Source of the DNA: Bdellovibrionales bacterium
GTDB lineage: Bacteria; Bdellovibrionota; Bdellovibrionia; Bdellovibrionales; JAMPXM01
DNA length: 64,000 bases
NCBI GenBank assembly: GCA_016713885.1
Contig: JADJOF010000002.1
Span: 558,001 to 622,000, forward strand
Direction: 5' to 3'
Under the pieces are notes generated by a model that saw nothing but the letters and a program-made list of their open reading frames with translations, had not been told where the DNA came from and did no database searches. Positions 45,507-55,860 of the stretch are shown here, piece after piece. Every line of letters begins with the position of its first letter. Position 1 is the stretch's first letter. Both the position numbers and the translations under genes were made by a program.

Positions 45507-47659
45507 TTCAGCGAGCAAGTGAAATTGATTCGAGAGAAAGCTGTCGAACCTATGGCCGCTCCGTACGGGCGGTGCTGCAGGATCTTCTTGATATCCAAAC
45601 AGAGGAGAGGCCAGAGGCTGAAACGGCAGCCCTCAGCGCGAGCGAAGATCTCTTCTTTTCGGTGCTCTTCACTGGCCAAATCTATGGCGAGTTTCTGATT
45701 GGGATTCGTCGGACCGAAGCGCTAAGGCTGATGGGGTTTGAGGTCGAAGACTCTGACGTGAAGAGCCGCGAAGCGCTTTTTTTGGAGAAGCGAAGCGAGA
45801 TCATCGACTCTTTCCAAGAGGTGCTCAATATCGCTTCGGGCGTGACGTTGCAAAAGCTACGCTTGGTTGTTCCAGAGCTTTCCTGGACTCCTGCGCGTGC
45901 GATCGAAGGGAATCTTTCGATTCCCGTTGGACAGATTCAGCAGATGGTGCTCGATGGGGCCAGTGGAAGCATGAGCTGCTATTTCTACTTTGATCAAATG
46001 AAACTTAACGTTGCCGATGCGATTGAGAAGAGTAAGGCGCTACTCGATGTCGAGCGATCGAAGCAAGAGGAGCTTCGCCAACTCAGTAGAGCGAAGTCAG
46101 AGTTCTTGGCCAATATGAGCCATGAGCTCCGAACGCCACTCAATGGAATTATCGGAATGATCGATGTGATGCGACACTCCGAGCTCCCCGAATCGCAGCT
46201 TCAGCAGCTCGACATTATCCATAAGTCGGGCGGTTTTTTGCTTTCTCTGATCAGCGATATTCTTGAGTTCTCGCGTATCGAGTCCGGTAAACTCGTCCTT
46301 GAAAATCGTCCCTTTGATTTGCGTGCGGCGGTCGACGATGTCGGTCAGGCGCTCGCGCCCGCGATTTTTGCTAAAGGCCTTGAACTCGATGTGCGAATCG
46401 ATCCGCGCCTGGGCGGTCGTCACGTTGGTGATGAAACGCGACTCCGACAGATTCTCAATAACCATCTTGGCAATGCGCTCAAGTTCAGACCGACCGGCCA
46501 GATCAAACTTCACCTCTTTAAGAAAAGTCGGGAAGAAAAAGACGGCGTTTCCTATGATCGGATCGTTCTTGAGATCGCCGACACCGGAGTTGGAATTCCC
46601 GAGGACAAGCTCTCGAAGATTTTTGATTCCTTTACTCAGGTGGATCTCTCGGATCGCCGTCGCTATGGCGGCTCAGGGCTTGGGCTGAGTATCACAAGTT
46701 CTCTTGCGAAGGCGATGGGGGCCACGGTTTCGGTTCGAAGTGTTGAAGCCCAAGGTTCGACGTTTAGTTTGGAGCTTGCACTTGAGGTCAGTATGGAGCC
46801 TGAAAGTCCTCGGCCATCTGGTCCGATTCGTTTCTGGGATTCGATTTACGCCGTTCTTTCCGATGGCGATCTGCTGGGCACGCTCGACTACTATTGGAAG
46901 TCCATGAGCACAGAGATGATGGATATTACGACATGGCGAGAAGATGGAGAACGTAAGCTCACCTCAAAGTCGGTCGTATTTGCCGAGCGCCGTCACTGGC
47001 TGCAATTGCCAGTGGGCGAGCGCCAGCCGACGCTCGAGGCGGTAAAAGCGGCCGGCGCGTACTTTGTCTTTATCGTTCGTCCCGATGAGACGCTGGGCTT
47101 CAATCAACTGACTGAACTCGAGCGCGCTGTAAGGCCTTACATGATGACTCGTCCAATCCAGCTCTCGCAGCTTTCAAAAGTTCTGCGCGAGCGACCCTTT
47201 CTTTCAGAGACGCCGATCGCCGCACGTGTGGTCAGCAAGATGGCCAAGCGCGCTCTGGTGGTCGAGGACAATCTCGTGAATCAAATCGTGATCAAGGCGA
47301 TGCTTGCGAAGCTCGGTTACAACGCGGTCTGTGCGGGAGATGGTCAGCAGGGCGTTGATATGATGCTTGCGCAGGCGAAGGACGGTGGCTTTGATTTGAT
47401 TCTCATGGACTGTCAGATGCCGGTGAAGACTGGCTTTGAGGCGACGCGTGAAATCAGAGAGCTTGAAGCGACCGGGCAGGTGCGTTCGACGCCGATCATT
47501 GCCCTCACGGCCAACGCTCTTCGCGAAACCAAAGAGCAGTGCTTTGAGGCGGGCATGGATGAGTTTGCCACGAAACCGATCACCATTGATGGGCTCAGTG
47601 TGGCGATTTCGCGCGTCAGCCAGCGAAAAGCGAACGGCGGCGCGGCGCCGGAAAATTAG
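45503..47659 (+). CDS. Hybrid sensor histidine kinase with N-terminal CheX-like domain
   Basis: 718 residues, apparently cytoplasmic (no membrane span). Residues 1-165 resemble the CheX/CheC phosphatase fold, with an ExxN motif (Glu106, Asn109 in FQEVLNIASG) that in that family removes phosphate from CheY. A coiled linker follows, then HisKA with His207 (FLANMSHELRTPLNG), then HATPase with N-box NHLGNALKF, G1 DTGVGIPEDKLSKIFDSF and G2 GGSGLGLSI. A spacer precedes the C-terminal receiver with Asp636 (LILMDCQMP). The overlapping CheY-like gene upstream suggests that this protein can both charge and discharge it. The CheX assignment is from motif and length only. Confidence 0.87.
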   Translation: MIQRASEIDSRESCRTYGRSVRAVLQDLLDIQTEERPEAETAALSASEDLFFSVLFTGQIYGEFLIGIRRTEALRLMGFEVEDSDVKSREALFLEKRSEIIDSFQEVLNIASGVTLQKLRLVVPELSWTPARAIEGNLSIPVGQIQQMVLDGASGSMSCYFYFDQMKLNVADAIEKSKALLDVERSKQEELRQLSRAKSEFLANMSHELRTPLNGIIGMIDVMRHSELPESQLQQLDIIHKSGGFLLSLISDILEFSRIESGKLVLENRPFDLRAAVDDVGQALAPAIFAKGLELDVRIDPRLGGRHVGDETRLRQILNNHLGNALKFRPTGQIKLHLFKKSREEKDGVSYDRIVLEIADTGVGIPEDKLSKIFDSFTQVDLSDRRRYGGSGLGLSITSSLAKAMGATVSVRSVEAQGSTFSLELALEVSMEPESPRPSGPIRFWDSIYAVLSDGDLLGTLDYYWKSMSTEMMDITTWREDGERKLTSKSVVFAERRHWLQLPVGERQPTLEAVKAAGAYFVFIVRPDETLGFNQLTELERAVRPYMMTRPIQLSQLSKVLRERPFLSETPIAARVVSKMAKRALVVEDNLVNQIVIKAMLAKLGYNAVCAGDGQQGVDMMLAQAKDGGFDLILMDCQMPVKTGFEATREIRELEATGQVRSTPIIALTANALRETKEQCFEAGMDEFATKPITIDGLSVAISRVSQRKANGGAAPEN

Positions 47660-47802
47660 CCGTGGACGCCTGTTTTGCAGGCAGGCGCCGTGCGTCAGAA
47701 GCCAATTCCTTAAGCAATCTGTCATTGCTTGATTGACGGGAGCAGGGACCTCCACAAGACTTTGGTCCTTGGTAAAGAGTGGACCACGGACGGCTCACTT
47801 TG

Positions 47803-47856
47803 CACCTTTAATTTGCGCCGCTCTCTTTTAAAGAGGGAGCTTGCGTCATTAAAGTG
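47803..47856 (+). promoter_or_regulatory. Long imperfect hairpin immediately before smc
   Basis: CACCTTTAAT...GCTCTCTTT is opposed by AAAGAGGGAGC...ATTAAAGTG, an imperfect inverted repeat of about 26 bases per arm. The distal arm runs into the GTGGAGA ribosome site of smc. It may control smc translation or end transcripts of the upstream kinase. Confidence 0.5.
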
Positions 47857-47867
47857 GAGACTCGTCC

Positions 47868-50800
47868 GTGAGAATTAAAAAGCTCGAGATCGTTGGCTTC
47901 AAGTCATTCAAAGATCGCACTGTCATTCACTTCGACTCGGGCATCACCGGGATCGTCGGTCCCAATGGTTGCGGAAAGTCGAATATCGTCGATGCGCTGA
48001 TGTGGTCGATGGGTGAGATGTCAGCAAAACACCTTCGCGGTTAGTCGATGGAAGACGTCATCTTTGCTGGCGCAGAAGGCTATGCCCCAATGGGGATGTG
48101 CGAAGTCTCGCTGACTCTTGAAAACGACGGTGGACCGTTTCCTGTTCAATATTTGAAATTTTCTGAAATCATGGTCACTCGCCGCCTGCATCGCGGTGGT
48201 GAGTCTGAGTATTTCATCAACAAAGAGCCCGCTCGTTTGCGCGATATCCAAGAGATCTTTATGGATACCGGCGCGGGGGCGAAAGGCTTCTCGATTATTC
48301 AGCAGAACGCGATTGGTCAACTGGTCACATCAAAGCCTGAAGACCGTCGTCACCTCATCGAGGAAGCGGCTGGAATCACCAAGTTCAAAGCGCGTAAGCG
48401 CGAGTCGCAGAGAAAACTTTTGTCGACTGAGCAGAACTTGATTCGCCTTCACGACATCGTGAACGAGTTGAAACGTCAGATCGATTCGCTTGAGCGCCAG
48501 GCGCAGCGCGCGGAGCGTTACCGGGGGCTTAAGCGCGAGGCCGAAGATCTCGATCTCTGGCTCTCATCAAAGCAGTATCTCGCTCTTCGCGAACAGTCCG
48601 AAACAGCGCAGCGAGAACTCGCCGAAGCGGAAACGCTTGAGGCCGCGGCTCAAGCCGAAGCCGGCTCACAAGAACTTGAAGTTGAAACACTGAAAGTTCA
48701 TGTCACTGAAAAACAAATGCAAGTCGAGGACCTCACTCGCGAAGCGCAAGAGCTGCAATTGCAAGTTCAGCGCGCCGAGAGCGAGATCCAAGAGCTTCGC
48801 TTTGAAATTGAAGCCGCCCGTCGCAATAAAGAGATGACGGGTGGTCTGCTTGAGGAGCATCGCGCTCGCCAAGTGGCGTTGTCGGCTGAAGTTGAAAAGC
48901 TTCAGGCTCAGCTCACCGTGGTTGCTGAAGAAGCGACACGTTTGACGGCTGAATACACCGAGAAAAAAGAGCGCTGGGAATCGGCTGCGGGTCGTATCGA
49001 AGAGGTCGATCGTGAACTGACCGACTCACGTCGCGAATTTATCACTGTTTCTCAGGGCGAAGCCTCAATTCAGGCGCGAGTCACGGGTCTTCAAGATTCG
49101 ATTCGCGGTATTGAAGAGCGCGAAGCCGATTCGCGTGCGATTCTCGAAGAGCTTCTTGTTAAGAAAGTCGACTTTGAATCGCGCCGTAAGAAAGTTTGGA
49201 ACGAGCTTGAGAAAAACCGTCAGGAGCAGCTCGATCTTGCTCGCGACGTCGATACGTTCGTTGCCAATAAGCAGACTCTTCAAGGCCAAATCGCTGAACG
49301 TCGTGGCGAAGTCGAGATGTTTAAAGAGAATCTCGCCGAGGTGACCGGTAAGCTCTATGGTCTTGAGAACCTCGCTTCAAACTTTGAAGGTTTTGAAGCT
49401 GGCGTAAAGTCGGTGATGTTCTGGCAGCGTCAAAAGCTTGAATCGCTTCCTGAGGCCGATCGCGATGCGGCGGCTGAGTTTCATCCCATCGCCGAAGTTG
49501 TTGAAGTGCCAAGCGAGTACGAGCTCGCCATGGAAGCGGCTCTTGGCCCGCGTCTGCAGATGCTGCTTTCGCCGACGCCTGATTCGGCTGTCGGTGCAGT
49601 GAATTTCTTAAAAGAACAAAAGTCAGGTCGCTCAAGCTTCGTCGCTGGCGGTCTGCAAGTGGTTGAGACCTCGGTGTCGCAGCCGCAGGCGAGCCGCGTG
49701 CGGGCGATCCTTTCGGACATCATCCGTGCTCCAGAAAAGTTCAAACCCACAATCCAGCGCCTTCTTAAGAATGTTGCGGTTGTCGACTCGATTGGTTCGG
49801 CGATTGAACTTCGTCAGCTTCACCCCGAGTGGACATTCGTTACAGTTGATGGCGACACCGTTACGAGTGACGGAGTGATCACAGGTGGAACAGCGGAGAG
49901 TGCTGATTCAGGCCTTCTCCAGCGCCGTCGGGAAATCAAAGAGCTTTCAGTCAAACGCGAAGAGTGGAGCGGCAAGCTTGCGCTCGCACAAGCGACCCTC
50001 AAGAAGATGGAAGAGAATCTTCGCAACATCGAGACCGAGCTTGAGCAGGTTGAGAAGCGAAACACTGAAAAAGAGATCCTTCTCGCTTCGCTTAAAAAAG
50101 ATCTCGAGCGTGCGGAGCAGGAGCTTTCAAATTGCGATCAGGCCATTTCTCGCCAAGAGCGCGATGTTCACTCGCTGACTTCGCAGATCGACTCTCGTCG
50201 AGGTGAACTTGAAGAGCTTGAAATGCGTTTCACAGATCTTCTCTCGCGCAAGGTTGAACTTGAGTCGCGCATCGAAGTTCTCACACAAGATCTTGAAGTG
50301 GCTCGCGGTGGTGTGGGTTCGCTTCAAGATGAAGTCGGCAAACTTCAGACGTCGTCGGCAACTCGGACGATGGAGCGCGACGGCCTTGAACGCCAGGTCG
50401 AAATGCTTTCTCGAAACCTCGCCGAGACCGAATCGCAGCTTGGCCGCATGTCGGCCGAGAGCGAAAAATCGAACGAATCGATCTCGCTGAACTCCGTTGT
50501 TCTTGAAGAGAAGAAAATCCAGATCGACGAACTCATCCGCCGCAGTGAAGAAGCACGCGCGGATGTTTCGCGTGGACGCGATGAGTTTGAAACGCTCAAC
50601 ACGCGCTACCTCGATATTCAACGGGGACTTGCGAGCTACCTCTCGAATCGCAACCAGCTGCAGTCGAAAATGAACGACGCGCGCTTGGTTTCGGAGCAGT
50701 GCCGCTTGAAAGAGTCCTACTTGATCGAACAGATTCGCGAACGCTACATGCTCGAACTTGTCGACGTTGCCGAGCGCTACCGCGGTCGCGATGGCGATCA

Positions 50801-51447
50801 GCACGAGGCTGAAGCAAAAATGAAAGATCTTCGCAAGAAGCTCGGCAAGATTGGCGACGTCAATCTTTCGGCCATCGAAGAGTACGACAAGGTGAAAGAG
50901 CGCTATGAGTTTCTCTCGAAGCAACAAGAGGACCTTGTTGAGGCGAAAGAACAGCTGAAAAAAGTCATCGATCGCATCAACCGTGTTTGCGCGAAACGTT
51001 TTAAAGAGACCTTTGATCAGGTCAACGAGCGCTTTACAAAGGTCTTCCCGGTTCTCTTTGGTGGCGGCGAAGCTCAGCTTCTCCTCGTCGAAGATCCCGA
51101 GAAGGGGCGAAATGGGCATCGATATTATCGCCAAGCCTCCAGGAAAGAAGCTGCAGAACATGACGCTTCTCTCGGGTGGAGAGAAGGCGCTGACAGCGGT
51201 TTCGCTCATCTTCTCGATCTTCCTTGTTCGTCCATCTCCGTATTGTCTGTTGGATGAGGTCGATGCTCGTCTTGATGACGCCAACGTCTATCGCTTTAAC
51301 GATCTTGTTAAAGAGATGTCGAAGCGCTCACAGATCATCGTCGTCACTCACAACAAGTTCACGATGGAAGTCGCAAGCCGCCTTTACGGCGTCACGATGG
51401 AAGAGCGCGGCGTCTCGAAGATGGTCTCGGTCAACCTCAACCAGTAG
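47868..51447 (+). CDS. smc: Chromosome segregation ATPase SMC, broken by TAG (48042) and a +1 frameshift (about 51105)
   Basis: SMC forms a long coiled-coil ATPase dimer that loads on DNA and helps condense and separate chromosomes. The GTG start has a GTGGAGA site. The N-terminal head shows GIVGPNGCGKSNIVDALMW (Walker A). Long coiled coils run to a hinge around residues 510-640 (VVEVPSEYELAMEAALGPRL...TVDGDTVTSDGVITGG). The C-terminal head has LLSGGEKALTAVSLIFSIF (signature) and CLLDEVDARLDDANV (Walker B). The frame is interrupted by TAG at 48042-48044 (HLRG-stop-SMEDVIFAG) and by one extra G in the run at 51104-51107. Corrected length is 1,192 residues, the usual size. SMC is normally essential or nearly so, so error is likely. 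Confidence 0.95.
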
Positions 51448-51477
51448 GCCTTAAGGCCACAGTCGGGGGTTGCCGCC

Positions 51478-52638
51478 ATGTACGCAGAAGAGCCATTTCT
51501 AGGACTGGGCGTTGTCGTCGCGGGTGGGATGTTTCTCATCACGCTGGTGATCGCGGTTTTCATTGGCTATTCGATTTTTAAAAAGAAGCCTGAGTCTTTG
51601 ATCGCCGGTGAGGACGTTGAGAGCGCACCTTTGCCGCCCAGAAAGCCCCGCGTCATAGAGGAGGCGGCCGGCCCGGACACAGGCCTACCGACCGAAGAGC
51701 GCAAGCTTTCCGATGCCTTAGAGAAAACGAGATCGTCTCTCTTCGGACGAATCAAGTCGGTTTTTACTGGCAAGAACACGCTGAGCGAGAGCGAGCGCGA
51801 AGAGCTTGAGGAGATACTCTACACAGCCGATCTTGGCCCCAAGACCGTGCAGCAGCTTCTCGATACGGTTTTTGCGAAGTTGAAAGTGTCGGGCGAGACC
51901 GGGTTTGATGCCGTTCGCCGGGAACTTCAGGCCGAGATCGAGCGTATTTTTCTTCCGTTTAAAGTCGATCCCGGGGCGTCGGATGGTTTGGATCCATTGA
52001 ATCTTTGGAATGCAAAACCTGCGGTCTTGATGGTGGTTGGAGTGAACGGGGCTGGAAAAACCACAACCATTGGAAAACTGGCTTCGCGGATGGCGGCGCG
52101 CGGAAAGCGTGTTCTGGTCGCCGCTGGCGATACATTTCGCGCGGCAGCGGGTGAGCAGCTGAAAGTTTGGACCGATCGAGCCGCCGGCGAGGCAGGCCAC
52201 GTTGAAATCTTTGATCCGACTGGCGTCACCGAACCCAGTGCGGTCGCTTACCAGGCGCTTGAGCTGGCGCGCTCTCAAAACTACGACATCGTCATTGTCG
52301 ATACCGCGGGCCGTCTGCACACGCAGAAGAATCTGATGGAAGAGCTGAAAAAAATGAAGCGTGTGCTTTTGAAACTCGATCCTTCGGCGCCTCACGAGAC
52401 TCTGCTTGTGCTCGACGCCAACAGCGGACAAAACGCATTGATTCAGGCGCGCGAGTTTCACGCGGCACTCTCGGTGACTGGTGTTGTGCTGACGAAGCTT
52501 GATGGCTCAGCCAAGGGTGGCGTTGCCGTCGGGCTTGTGAATGAGATCGCGGTGCCGATCAAGCTTATTGGTGTCGGAGAAAAGATCGGCGACCTTCGCA
52601 GTTTTGATTCTAAAGCTTTTGTTGAGTCGATTATTTAG
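51478..52638 (+). CDS. ftsY: Signal recognition particle receptor FtsY
   Basis: The 386-residue GTPase docks SRP-ribosome complexes at the inner membrane. The N-terminus has a true membrane span (LGVVVAGGMFLITLVIAVFIGYSI), unlike the peripheral A-domain of E. coli FtsY, followed by a short charged linker. The NG domain carries ALEKTRSSLFGRIKSVF, ELEEILYTADLG, G1 VVGVNGAGKTTTIGKLA, G3 DTAGRLHTQKNLMEEL and G4 TKLDGSAKGG, ending IGVGEKIGDLRSFDSKAFV. It starts 30 bases after smc and is probably co-transcribed. Its end overlaps the convergent AraC gene by four bases. Confidence 0.95.
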   Translation: MYAEEPFLGLGVVVAGGMFLITLVIAVFIGYSIFKKKPESLIAGEDVESAPLPPRKPRVIEEAAGPDTGLPTEERKLSDALEKTRSSLFGRIKSVFTGKNTLSESEREELEEILYTADLGPKTVQQLLDTVFAKLKVSGETGFDAVRRELQAEIERIFLPFKVDPGASDGLDPLNLWNAKPAVLMVVGVNGAGKTTTIGKLASRMAARGKRVLVAAGDTFRAAAGEQLKVWTDRAAGEAGHVEIFDPTGVTEPSAVAYQALELARSQNYDIVIVDTAGRLHTQKNLMEELKKMKRVLLKLDPSAPHETLLVLDANSGQNALIQAREFHAALSVTGVVLTKLDGSAKGGVAVGLVNEIAVPIKLIGVGEKIGDLRSFDSKAFVESII

Positions 52639-53486
52639 CTTGTCCGCCCTGTGCGGCTGGCTGTCGGCGTGCAGCCGTGAAAACGGCGAAATGCTTTATT
52701 GAAAGACGACATTTCATTGAACCCGCAGACAGTGGCAATTTCTGAAACTGATCTGACCGATGACTGTAGAAGCCATTGCGCTCGGCGCATGCGAAGTGCG
52801 AGTAATGCGGCGTGCGGGGTGCGCCCGCTGAGGCGCTTCGTTGTGCGTATAATGTGAAACTTGCTTAGGCCCAAGTCGGCGGCGAGTTCGTCGAGCGAGA
52901 ATTCGGCATTTTCAATGTTCCGATACAAGATGGAAGTGATGTCTTTGAGTAGCATCTGCGAGAGGATGTCGCCACCGGTCTGATGTTTGAGCTTCGGCTG
53001 GTTATGCTTGGAGGAGTCGATGATCTCAAAGATGAGAGACTCGGTGAGGGCCTTCTGTTCAGATGAAGGCATAAGGCCTGAGCGAAGTTGCTCGTAGATC
53101 GAGCGTGCAAATTGGATGAGTTCGGGCTTTGCGATGGCGGGCGACAAAAACTCAAATGAATCTGCTGAGTCGTGTTTCGACGTCGGACGAAGGACCTCGT
53201 CGATCAGCTGTTCGTCTATAACCAGTGCTTTGAGATGGGTGTCGGCGCGCAGATAGTGTTCGTGGTGTTCGGTGCGCCCGTTGTAGAGGAGGCCGCTGAC
53301 CTTAGCGAGGGAGTGCCTTTGTCCAGAGACTTCAAACTCAATTCCATTTGAAGTGCTGGCGTCTCCAAAAACGATTTCCCAACCCGCGTGGGCATTCACG
53401 ACATCTCCGGTCGCATCGCGGTTGGTAACCGCGAAGCTGTGAATGGCGGAGCCATGATTGAGGTGGCCATTGATGTAGAGACTCAT
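52635..53486 (-). CDS. AraC-family transcription regulator
   Basis: 283 residues. The C-terminal 100 residues form the double helix-turn-helix of AraC/XylS proteins: FSLDELAADLGLSKFHIIRT, FKRLSGRTPHAALLALRMRRA-type sequence, then VSEIATVCGFNEMSSFNKAFRRFHGCTP. The N-terminal 170 residues form a cupin-like sensor with several His (GRTEHHEHYLRADTHLKAL). It is divergent from the aspartic protease gene at 53552, 65 bases away, which is a plausible target. The ligand is unknown. Confidence 0.88.
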   Translation of the reverse strand: MSLYINGHLNHGSAIHSFAVTNRDATGDVVNAHAGWEIVFGDASTSNGIEFEVSGQRHSLAKVSGLLYNGRTEHHEHYLRADTHLKALVIDEQLIDEVLRPTSKHDSADSFEFLSPAIAKPELIQFARSIYEQLRSGLMPSSEQKALTESLIFEIIDSSKHNQPKLKHQTGGDILSQMLLKDITSILYRNIENAEFSLDELAADLGLSKFHIIRTTKRLSGRTPHAALLALRMRRAQWLLQSSVRSVSEIATVCGFNEMSSFNKAFRRFHGCTPTASRTGRTS

Positions 53487-53551
53487 AGGTCAATATTTTC
53501 CTCACGCCGCAATAAGAGCGTGGACTATATCACCAACCACTGGAGGAATCG

Positions 53552-54394
53552 ATGGTGTTGAGATTTGTCTTTATTGGAACGCTCATTTTTACATGCTGGG
53601 CTCAGAGTGAGCCGCTCATTGTCACGTCCGGAGATATGGGCTCTTACACGATCGAGATCGATGCCGCTGTCGATGGGCAGTGGCGCCGATTCCAGCTTGA
53701 TACCGGCGCGAACTCGACGATGGTGACGGCCGATGAGCAGACGTTCTCGTATCCATCGACGGAAAAAGCGATGCATCGGGGGGCGGCCGGAGTGGCCGTT
53801 GAATGCGAGGTGATTCGCCCGGATGAGCTTCGCGTGGCCTCTTTACAGGTTGTTCGACCCGCCATCAGTCGCTGTGATCATGGGTTCACGGGATTCAACA
53901 ACATGGGGTTTGAAGTGATTGCTGGGCAAATCGTGGAGCTGAACTTTCAACATTCCGTTATGCAATTTCACGTGACGCCGCCTGAGGATCAGAATTGGCA
54001 CGTGCTCAAGAGACATGAGAAGGGCCATCTCGAGATTTCCATTCAGGTTGGTCGGGTTGCGCGCGGAGCGATTTTTGATACCGGTGCGCAGCTCTCTGCT
54101 GTCGACAAAGACTTTGTTTTGGCTCATCCGGAGATGTTCACTCGGCTTCAATCGGAGTCTCCGGTCGGTAATATCACAGGAAAACCCGTCGCTGCAGACT
54201 TCTATCAGTTAAATGAGATCGCCGTTGAGGGGCTCCAGCTCAAAAAACTCGTCGTGATTGCATTCGATTTTGGCCCTGAGCTTCGCCAGTATCTTGGGAG
54301 TGACACGCCGTTTATTCTCGGAACGAATGCGATCGTCAAAGCCAACTGGGTTTTGGATTTAAAGGCAAATCGGTGGGCGGTAACGACATTTTGA
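53552..54394 (+). CDS. Exported aspartic protease-like protein with two DTG motifs
   Basis: 280 residues. The ATG is preceded by GGAGGAATCG. A signal peptide (FVFIGTLIFTCWAQSEP) is followed by two retropepsin-like halves: the first has Asp50 in RRFQLDTGANSTMVT, the second Asp176 in GAIFDTGAQLSAVD, 126 residues apart. Each is followed by a hydrophobic-Gly type segment (LGTNAIVKANWVLDL near the end of the second). Two DTG lobes in one chain resemble pepsin-type enzymes, which are rare in bacteria; most bacterial clan AA proteins have one lobe and dimerise. The protein probably acts in the periplasm. It is divergent from an AraC regulator. Confidence 0.78.
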   Translation: MVLRFVFIGTLIFTCWAQSEPLIVTSGDMGSYTIEIDAAVDGQWRRFQLDTGANSTMVTADEQTFSYPSTEKAMHRGAAGVAVECEVIRPDELRVASLQVVRPAISRCDHGFTGFNNMGFEVIAGQIVELNFQHSVMQFHVTPPEDQNWHVLKRHEKGHLEISIQVGRVARGAIFDTGAQLSAVDKDFVLAHPEMFTRLQSESPVGNITGKPVAADFYQLNEIAVEGLQLKKLVVIAFDFGPELRQYLGSDTPFILGTNAIVKANWVLDLKANRWAVTTF

Positions 54395-54494
54395 CGAGAA
54401 ACCAGCAGATCGGTTTTGACTCGCTGGCGGCTTTTCTGCAGATTGGCCGCGGTTCGCGTTCGAATTTCAAATTTCACTACGAGGAGAGCTCTGA

Positions 54495-54839
54495 ATGAAT
54501 CTCTTAAATCTGATCGTGATGGCTTCGATAGCTGCTGTAGTTCTGGTGTCATTCGATGCGAGTGCCTCGTGCACGGCTACTGTGACCTGCAAAAATGAAG
54601 ACACAGCGACGTGCACGCACACTGGTGGAATTGGTGGTAACGCTCGCGCCGCAATTTCCATTTGTGGCATCACCACGACGAACAAGAGTCGGTTCTGTCA
54701 GACGTCGAGAGTGAATGAGCGGGGCGAGGTCTATTCAGAGCGTGTTGAACTTATTTGTTGCGATAAGGATGGCAATGCGGTTTCGATCTTGAGTACTGGG
54801 GCCGAGGCCGTATCGGCTCAGGTTTGCGCTTCGATCTAG
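54495..54839 (+). CDS. Small secreted cysteine-rich protein
   Basis: 114 residues with a GGAGAG site and a signal peptide (LIVMASIAAVVLVSFDASA). The mature part has cysteines at SCTATVTCKNEDTATCTHTGG, ISICGI, RFCQTS, LICCDKDG and QVCASI, nine in about 90 residues, which suggests a disulfide-knitted extracellular domain. No family is recognised. It lies 100 bases after the aspartic protease on the same strand and could be a partner or an inhibitor, but nothing in the sequence shows this. Confidence 0.72.
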   Translation: MNLLNLIVMASIAAVVLVSFDASASCTATVTCKNEDTATCTHTGGIGGNARAAISICGITTTNKSRFCQTSRVNERGEVYSERVELICCDKDGNAVSILSTGAEAVSAQVCASI

Positions 54840-54933
54840 AGGGCCGGTTTTGCGCGAGCTAACTTGACGAATTTCCCGCATGCCTCTGGAATAGAGCCTT
54901 CCCACATCAAAGATGTTTGAAGGCGAGGTTTCG

Positions 54934-55794
54934 ATGCCACAGTTTTCGAAGACACTCATTTTGCCTCTTGTTGCCGTGGTTGCTGCCAGTGTTCTTTCCT
55001 GCGGTAAAAATGCGGATGATGCGAGTTCCGTTGGTCGCGCGGGCTCGATCACTGTCGATGTGAATGACGAAAACGCCCAACAAATTGGCGAAGTGATGGC
55101 GTCTATTGACGAGGCCGGTGGCGCGACCGGTTCGCTTGCGATTGCGTCAGTCGGAAGTCGCGCGAGTTGTGCGGGATACGGGTTTGGCTCGTGCACCGCG
55201 AACACAGTGAACCGCGTTTTCAATGGCTGTTCGATCGGCCTTTCGACTTTGAGTGGAACAGTTGGACTGACGTGGACGGGGAGTTCAGTGAACTGCACGC
55301 TCGGCGCAGCGGGTGATTCCATCCAGCGCTCTCCTAACTTTACCATGACCGGCCCTCGTGGTGGGACGCTTGCGGTGACCAAGGCCGGTGCTCTGGGACA
55401 GGCGCTGACTTGGACGGGCGGAACTGGCGCTAGCAAAACTTTCGATTTCACGAGCGATGGAATCAATCGTCGCATCACGCATAGTGGGGTGACTTATTAC
55501 GACGTGACGACCCGAACGACTTCGGCAATCGCAGTTTCTGGCACGAGCCGGAGCGGTCGCGTCATGAGCGGCGGGACGCTGCGTCTGACCAATAACGTGA
55601 CGGCGGCTACGTGTGACGTGTCTCCATCCAACGTGACCTGGGAGATGGGATGTAACTGTGCGACGAACGGCAGCTGGAGCGGCAACTGCGGCGGGCAGAC
55701 CTTTGCGATTGAGATCACCGGTTGCGGTACCGGGACCTTGACGGCCGGCACCTCGAGCCAGTCCGTCGCGTTTGATCGCTGTCTTGCAAACTGA
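54934..55794 (+). CDS. Putative lipoprotein, Thr/Ser/Gly-rich
   Basis: The 286-residue product starts at ATG (MPQFSKTLILPLVAVVAASV), giving a lipobox SVLSCG. The mature protein is Gly/Ser/Thr-rich with regularly placed Thr-Gly turns (GTVGLTWTGSSVNCTLG, GGTLAVTKAGALGQAL, GGTLRLTNNVTAATCDV), a beta-rich surface domain with cysteines that probably pair. It resembles other lipoproteins of the lineage that carry one repeat domain, but no family is assigned. Monocistronic. Confidence 0.75.
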   Translation: MPQFSKTLILPLVAVVAASVLSCGKNADDASSVGRAGSITVDVNDENAQQIGEVMASIDEAGGATGSLAIASVGSRASCAGYGFGSCTANTVNRVFNGCSIGLSTLSGTVGLTWTGSSVNCTLGAAGDSIQRSPNFTMTGPRGGTLAVTKAGALGQALTWTGGTGASKTFDFTSDGINRRITHSGVTYYDVTTRTTSAIAVSGTSRSGRVMSGGTLRLTNNVTAATCDVSPSNVTWEMGCNCATNGSWSGNCGGQTFAIEITGCGTGTLTAGTSSQSVAFDRCLAN

Positions 55795-55860
55795 TTTTCG
55801 CACGGCGCCATCTCGCCTTTTCCTCGTCTTATCCAGTATTTCCACCTAAACTGCTTCACG

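Noticed and set aside
50127..51284. 385-codon minus-strand frame opposite smc
   Set aside because: It is a mirror of the coiled-coil coding strand with no start signals; smc is certain.
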